Positions 58,561 to 64,000 of a stretch of 64,000 nt of DNA are shown here, piece by piece. The notes beneath the pieces are model-generated. The model saw nothing but the letters and a program-made list of their open reading frames with translations, did not search any database and was not told the DNA's origin. The stretch lies in contig JAUIRK010001055.1 in NCBI GenBank assembly GCA_030549495.1, forward strand, positions 805,001-869,000, in the 5' to 3' direction. How positions within the stretch are numbered: position 1 is the first letter of the stretch; each line of letters starts with the position of its first letter. A program made the position numbers and the translations under genes. Source of the stretch: Nectonema munidae (Eukaryota; Nematomorpha; Nectonematoida; Nectonematidae).

Positions 58561-58970
58561 TAAAAAAACTCAATAACATTTTAAAATCGACAGCCGTCAC
58601 ATGCCTTGATTCGACCAAGATAAAGGTCTCGTTGTATTTTCCCTAAATACTCATAATACATTATAAAAGGAAAAGCAAATATGGCTCTGGGTAATAATGT
58701 ATTGCTTACTTGTATCTCAAGGTCGCAAATATTAAAATTTAAACCTGAAGATACCGTCAGCGCTACTTTGTTCAAAGAGCATATAATAAATGGAATAACC
58801 TACCTAATGATATCGTTCTTTCTCAAAGAAAAAGAAGCTAAACGATTTATGGAAAAATATGTTGTTCTCATTGAATGTTTTCAGCTGTAATTCCCATAGG
58901 CATTTCGGCCTTGTTTTATTGCTTAATAAATTATGTTGATGGTAACATTCCATTTCTTTTCCAAACTTCA
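58561..58970. other. gene-free stretch
   Basis: Short opposite frames overlap here but neither has a recognisable motif. Confidence 0.3.
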
Positions 58971-58975
58971 ACATA

Positions 58976-60680
58976 CCGCAATTCCCCACGTATAATACGC
59001 ACCCTTGTATAATGCCCACTCATTTTTTAGAGTTTCAATCAAAGGAAAAATCCGTATACCTGTGTATAATATGCACCCACATTTTGAGATGATTACAAAA
59101 CAGATTTCCTATCGATTGCAATCTAAACGCATCATGCGATTGTATATGAATTAATCAATAAAACAGTTGTTTATTAATCAAAGTCTTTGTTCATCTCATT
59201 TGTTTTCTTTTATCATAAAATCAAAATGCTTGGTAGAAGTTCATACGACACTGTTTTTAAACTTCAAGTGGTTGAATATGCAGAGTCGAATGGTAATAGG
59301 TCTGCTGCCCGTAAATTTACGCTAAATGAGAGTAATGTGAGACTGGCGAACAAAAAAGACTATGTTGAACAAGATGCCAAGGAAGAAACGTGTTAAAAGA
59401 GTGCACCAGCTTATTATCCAGAACTGGAAAAACGACTGGTGGACTATATTGGTGAGTGCCGTCAAAAAGGTCTCGCATTGAGTACTATTCAAATACGCAT
59501 GAAAGCAAAATTGTTTGCTGAACCACTCAATCTGGCCAATTTTAAGGCCTCCGCTAACTGGTCATGGCGGTAAAGGTTCATGGCACGTCATGATTTGACT
59601 GTACGTTGAAGAACCCACACTCCTCAGAAATTACCTGGTGACTACGAAGAAAAGATCACGGCACTTCAATGATTCCTCATCAAGCTACGCAAAGAACTGA
59701 ATCCACCTCTGTCTCTCATTGGCAATGCTGATCAAACGCCACTTAACTTTGATATCCCGTCAAACTTTACTATCGAAAAAAAGGGACATCTTCTATATCA
59801 ATTCAATCTAAGGGTCATAAAAAAAGCCGATTCACTGTGATGCTGACATGCATGTCTGATGGCACAGAACTTCCACTATACACCGTTTTTAAGAAAAAAG
59901 ACTACCAAAGGGAATGAAATTTCGCACTGGTGTTATTGTGCGTTCCCAACTAAAAGGATGGATGAATGATGATGGACTGGGCCAATGTTGTGTGGAGGAA
60001 TCGTGCCGGGGGATTGTTAAAAAAAGACAACAGCAGCCTGCTTGTTCTTGATGCTTTCAGGTGCCAAACCCCGAGTTCATCAAGCATTACAAAAACAACA
60101 CAAGACAGAAGTTATTATCATCCCTTGAGGCATGACATTAATGCTTCAGCCATTAGACGTGGGCATCAATCATCTAATGAAATCTCTTCTCAAAGCAAAA
60201 TGGCAAGAGTGGGTGCAGCATGGAAAAAAATAATACACTAAAGGTAGTCTCACTCGTGCACCCGATTTAGTAACCGTGACCAAATGGGTGAAAGAGGCCT
60301 GGAAAGAGCTAGATCCTAACATCATTATCAAATCATTCAAGCATTGCTCAAACTCAAATGCTATGGACGGCACAGAGGACGATATCCTATGGACAGATAC
60401 GCCAGCACAAGAAGAAACAGAGAATACTGATGATGAGGATTTTTAAAGACTATGGCGATGATTTATTCTATGAGGACATGATGTCGATAGAGCAAGCAAA
60501 ATAGCTTTTTGACAATTCCGATGATGATGAAATCCGAATAGAAATATTCATTAATATGTGCTTTTTTATATTTTTAATTTATCAATAAATAGTTTTTTTC
60601 GTATACAAAAAATATACACAGGGGTATTTGACGGTTGATTTTGAGGGAAAAAACTGCACATTATACGTGGGGAAGGACGG
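58976..60680 (+). mobile_element. pogo/Tigger-type DNA transposon with both ends
   Basis: TA dinucleotides (58974-58975, 60681-60682) flank ends CCGCAATTCCCCACGTATAA and, inverted, CCGTCCTTCCCCACGTATAA. CGTATAAT-like motifs repeat just inside the left end. The transposase starts near 59226 with a pogo-type helix-turn-helix (SYDTVFKLQVVEYAESNGNR, SAARKF). It continues in several frames with YPELEKRLVDYIGECRQKG, ELNPPLSLIGNADQTPLNFD and SRFTVMLTCMSDGTELP. Near the end are WKELDPNIIIKSF and an acidic tail TPAQEETENTDDEDF. Stops and frame shifts make it inactive, but total length (1,705 bp) and ends are complete. Confidence 0.9.
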
Positions 60681-60689
60681 TAATTGCTG

Positions 60690-61210
60690 CTCCGTCTGTT
60701 GTACAAGCTACAATGTCTTTTTTTATACATAAATTAAATTCTTATAGCTTTTTAGAAACTTAGCTTCTAAACTTTTTTTTTATTTTTGTAGCTTTTTTAT
60801 AGTATTTAAAAGACTTGTTTTTCTTGCGAGTAGATTTTCCACATTATTTTTCGTGTGGAGCAATATTTTCAATGTTTCCGGACCCGGTTCCATTCTTTGG
60901 CTCCGAAGCTTCAAAGACCTGGTTTAAACAAATCCTTAATTATGAAAAATAAGGGATGTGCTAGCTGAAATTTATAAATAGAACATTTTAACTATAATTG
61001 AAATTCTAATTACATTAATTCCTTATGTAAAATGTAAGTTCTTGAAAAAAATGTAAATACTTGTTTAAATGTTGAACAGTCTCTTAAAAAATTGGCAATA
61101 TAATTCCCATTTTCGAACAGAAGTTGGCGATGCGTCCACGCTCCAGAAATCCCGCTCTAAAGCACCCTCAAAAACAACTACGAATAGTGAAAAAGGAGAG
61201 AAATAGAGAA
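60690..61210. other. downstream flank of Brr2
   Basis: No gene recognised. A few G+C-richer patches (60870-60920, 61130-61180) have no clear frame. Confidence 0.35.
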
Positions 61211-61211
61211 A

Positions 61212-61217
61212 TTTATT
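61212..61217 (-). promoter_or_regulatory. polyadenylation signal of the Brr2 gene
   Basis: AATAAA on the minus strand 36 bp after the stop codon, followed by a T-rich stretch. Confidence 0.6.
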
Positions 61218-61253
61218 GAAAGATGATGATGATACTACGATGTGTGATAGTGG

Positions 61254-64000
61254 TTAGGAGGACTGAACTTTGATATTGAAAGAGTATTCTTGATCACAGC
61301 CAAGGTACGAGTCGCTCATGAAGTAGAGGGTGTAGGAGTAGTTTCCAGGCTGAGGGGCGATGAAATCCACTTTTATTTGACTTTTTTGCTGCAGCGTTAG
61401 GCGTTTGATAGAAATAAGCGTGTTTGACTTTTGCTCGCCAATCACGAGCCACCAGCCTTCATCCTTTTTATGCGGGTAAAAGGGTGCGATCACGGTTCCC
61501 ACGGGAACGTCATCTTCTCTCTCCAAATCGACTACAATCACGATCGTTTTTCCTGCGAGGAAAGTCTTGGACTCCTCTTGAAGCGAGGTTATGGAGTAGC
61601 TGAGCTCAATGTTGGGGTATCTGTTGCAGAATTTGGCGACGTCAGACATCATTGCAGGGCTGAACTGGAGCAGATCGTTTCTAGCTTCCTCTTCCATTTC
61701 AATCAAATCAAAGATGTTTTCGATTCCTTTATCAGAGCAACGCTTGATGACATCAGTGGTGAAGTGAGGGATTTGCTTTAAGTAAGAATCTTTATTCCAG
61801 GTAGCTTGAGTAATCATTTGAGAGAGCTCCATGGCGAAGAGAGCTGGCTGGAGCCAACCACTACTACTCAACACATCGACACAGGCCTGCACTAGGCGAA
61901 GCACTTTCGACAAGATGAATTCGGTGTCCAACTGCAGCTCTGGGGAAAGTTGAATGCGCGAAAGATGAGCTTGTAGCAAGAAATTTGTTTTGACGTGAGC
62001 GTCACTCAACTTCGTATTCGCAGAGGGTTTGTAGTGCACCTTCGACGCCAGTTGCCGCAACACACTTTCTTCGTGATGGCGAATCGCAATATTCTCAAAT
62101 TCAGAAGCACTTGATATTATTTCAATCAGGCCTCTCAGCTTCGTTTTTACACTCAACGACATGGCGAAGAGCTCAATCGTCGTATAACTGATGTAGTAGT
62201 AGGCTGCAATCATGCCCAAGTTTAGAGGCTGTGTGTATATGTCTTCTTCTATACTGATGCACTAAAAAGATAGCATGGGATGAGTGGAGACAATGAAAAG
62301 GAGTGTTTGTTCGCTTAACCCCTTTTATATTCAGGAACTAGCATCACCAAAATTGAGATAGACCTGCTGAGCATATTAAAAGGTTCTTAGAATTCCCAAA
62401 AATCAATATTACTTTATATCAATAGCAAATTGCTCATTTAAATAATATTTAAAAATTATACAATAATTACTTAATTGCTTTTAGTAATACGTGAAACAGT
62501 TTTTGTTAAGGATATATATAAATATATCTATAGATAGATAGAATTTAAATTTAATTTAAAGGCGACTATTATAAATAATGGGAAATGAAAATTCATTTTT
62601 GATATTTTACCTTTTTTTCATCTAAATTAAGACATTTTGAATTAGTTATTTTTTATACTACTCGAGATTCTTCGCTCTAATATCATTGCTATTATTTTGT
62701 TATCACTGTTTTAAACTGATAAATAAAAAGAATGTCGATTTTTCTTTTTATGAAACCGTATAAGAATATCTACACATACTTTACATTTCGAGTCAATTAG
62801 TGGAAATGGGCTTTTTCTTAAATTATTTCATTGCAAATGAAAGAAAGAAAAAAAACTTACTTTAGACTGTTCCAAATCTTTAAGCGTAGATTCTACCAGT
62901 TGGGAAAGATGATCTGACATGTGGCGATGCGTTATGCCCTGAAGGTTGTAATAGTTGGGATTTTGGGTCATTCGTCGGTACAACAAAGTCCAAGTCAGGT
63001 AGTCAACAGCATCTTGCTTGTTTTCAATGGTTTTTGTGACGATTTCAGCATTAAAGTGGTCATGCAAACAGTGGTCTAAGTGACTCTCAATAGGCAATGG
63101 CTCATAGAGAAACTTTTTAAAGAAATCTTTCTTCGAAGATTGGCAGAGAATGAGGCATTTACCTTCTTGATCTTTGAGGGGGCGATTTGCTTTTCCCACC
63201 ATCTCAAGTACTTCTGTTATGGGGTAGTCGAGGTAAGCGTGAATCTTTCCGCTGTAAAACTGTGTATCCATGATGATTGTGCAGTATGCGTACAAATTCA
63301 AACTACACACAATACTACGAACACAAACCAAGACCTGAAGTTTTTCAGTGGTGAAGAGTCTTTCAACAATTTCCTTTTCAGAAAGAGAAAGGCCTTCATG
63401 GAGAAAAGCGACGCCATTGCTCAAGGTTTCAAGCAAGGCCTTATCTTTGATATGCTCCAAATATTCTTGTGGGATGGCGGTCGAAGTGAGAAGAAATCTA
63501 CTAGGCTGAGCATCAGCTGCAGCAAAGGTCAGAAGCTCGATCGCTGTGATCTTGGCTTGTTTACGAGTCGCTACAAAGATCAAACACGGCTTACTAGCTC
63601 CACAGTACTTGACTATTCCAGAATAAACGGGCTTAGCCATTGCTGTTAGGCGAGATTGCGTATGGGCAATTGAAAAGCCTTGGATGTGCAATTCAAGAGG
63701 AACAGGGCGCACGTTCGGATGAAAGTTGAAGCTCGTCGCTGCAGATTGAATTCCAATCCACTGCGCAACGTCTTTAGCACAAGACAAGGGAGAACTCACA
63801 GCGATTATACGAATCTGCTCTCCCAGCTGGGAGGCCATGTATCGCATGCGAGAGCAAACAACTTCGAGAACAGGACCAATATCCCCCTCGATCATCTGGA
63901 GTTTATCGACGATGAACAAGCGAACGGCTTGAACACTTTTTCGTTGCTTCCATCGTCTAGACATGACGTCCCATTGCTGGGCAGTTGCAACTATCAGATT
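61254..64000 (-). CDS. SNRNP200: U5 snRNP helicase Brr2, C-terminal part (partial)
   Basis: Brr2 unwinds U4/U6 during spliceosome activation. Two exons are visible, 64000-62861 (open at the window edge) and 62261-61254, joined in frame (LEQSK|CISIEED) over a 599-bp GTAAGT...TTTTTAG intron. They encode the second helicase cassette: SRRWKQRK, the RecA2 block with [18 protein letters not shown], then [20 protein letters not shown] (winged helix). The Sec63-like domain follows ([40 protein letters not shown]) and ends in the Ig-like part ([17 protein letters not shown]). Most is very close to human SNRNP200. However, motif II reads DKLQ instead of DEVH, TPEKWD reads TAQQWD, and the motif V region ([12 protein letters not shown]) is diverged. 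The second cassette is known to be catalytically dispensable, so this loss is tolerable. The N-terminal two thirds lie beyond the window. Confidence 0.94.

Noticed and set aside
63080-63649. plus-strand 189-codon gene opposite Brr2
   Set aside because: Antisense shadow of the conserved helicase exon.

Overview
This window looks like AT-rich nuclear DNA from an animal, most likely an arthropod (crustacean or insect). A KSR-type pseudokinase and an inward-rectifier K+ channel both point to Metazoa. Genes are split by GT-AG introns, and the space between them is packed with decayed transposons, MITEs, SINE copies and LINE fragments. The species is not determined; arthropod is an inference from gene and transposon style.

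Host genes. A KSR-like pseudokinase lies at 13.0-14.5 kb (+). A complete three-exon inward-rectifier channel lies at 26.3-22.0 kb (-). An unrecognised terminal exon at 21.7-22.0 kb (+) ends tail-to-tail with the channel, only 31 bp away. Two phase-compatible C2H2 zinc-finger exons sit at 51.1-55.2 kb (+). At the right edge (64.0-61.25 kb, -) are the last two exons of the spliceosomal helicase Brr2/SNRNP200. Two weaker exon candidates are at 49.1-49.5 kb (+) and 55.55-55.67 kb (-). No pathway links these genes; they are ordinary neighbours.

Mobile DNA. hAT remnants dominate: transposase pieces near 10.3, 16, 20.3, 35.3-36.9, 41, 47-48 and 57-58.5 kb, plus several MITEs with intact ends and target-site duplications, including a twin pair with one difference in 398 bp. 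piggyBac remnants lie at 3.0-3.5, 17.9-19.4, 30.9-31.5 and 34.2-34.9 kb, with TTAA-flanked MITEs at 19.8 and 25.4 kb. A pogo/Tigger element with both ends is at 59.0-60.7 kb. LINE pieces are at 31.7-33.5, 42.3-43.5 and 55.85-56.8 kb. A tRNA-derived SINE family recurs at 8.2, 45.1 and 53.8 kb. A transposon-derived gene of a family I cannot classify is at 37.4-39.3 kb.

Other structure. There is a degenerate tandem array with a unit near 147 bp (1.15-2.24 kb), several short minisatellites, an 88-bp local duplication at a splice boundary, and a 159-bp A/G homopolymer tract that may be an assembly artefact. I found no CRISPR array, rRNA gene or convincing functional tRNA. I did not find a clearly new biological system; the best leads are the divergent host proteins and the unusual MITEs.
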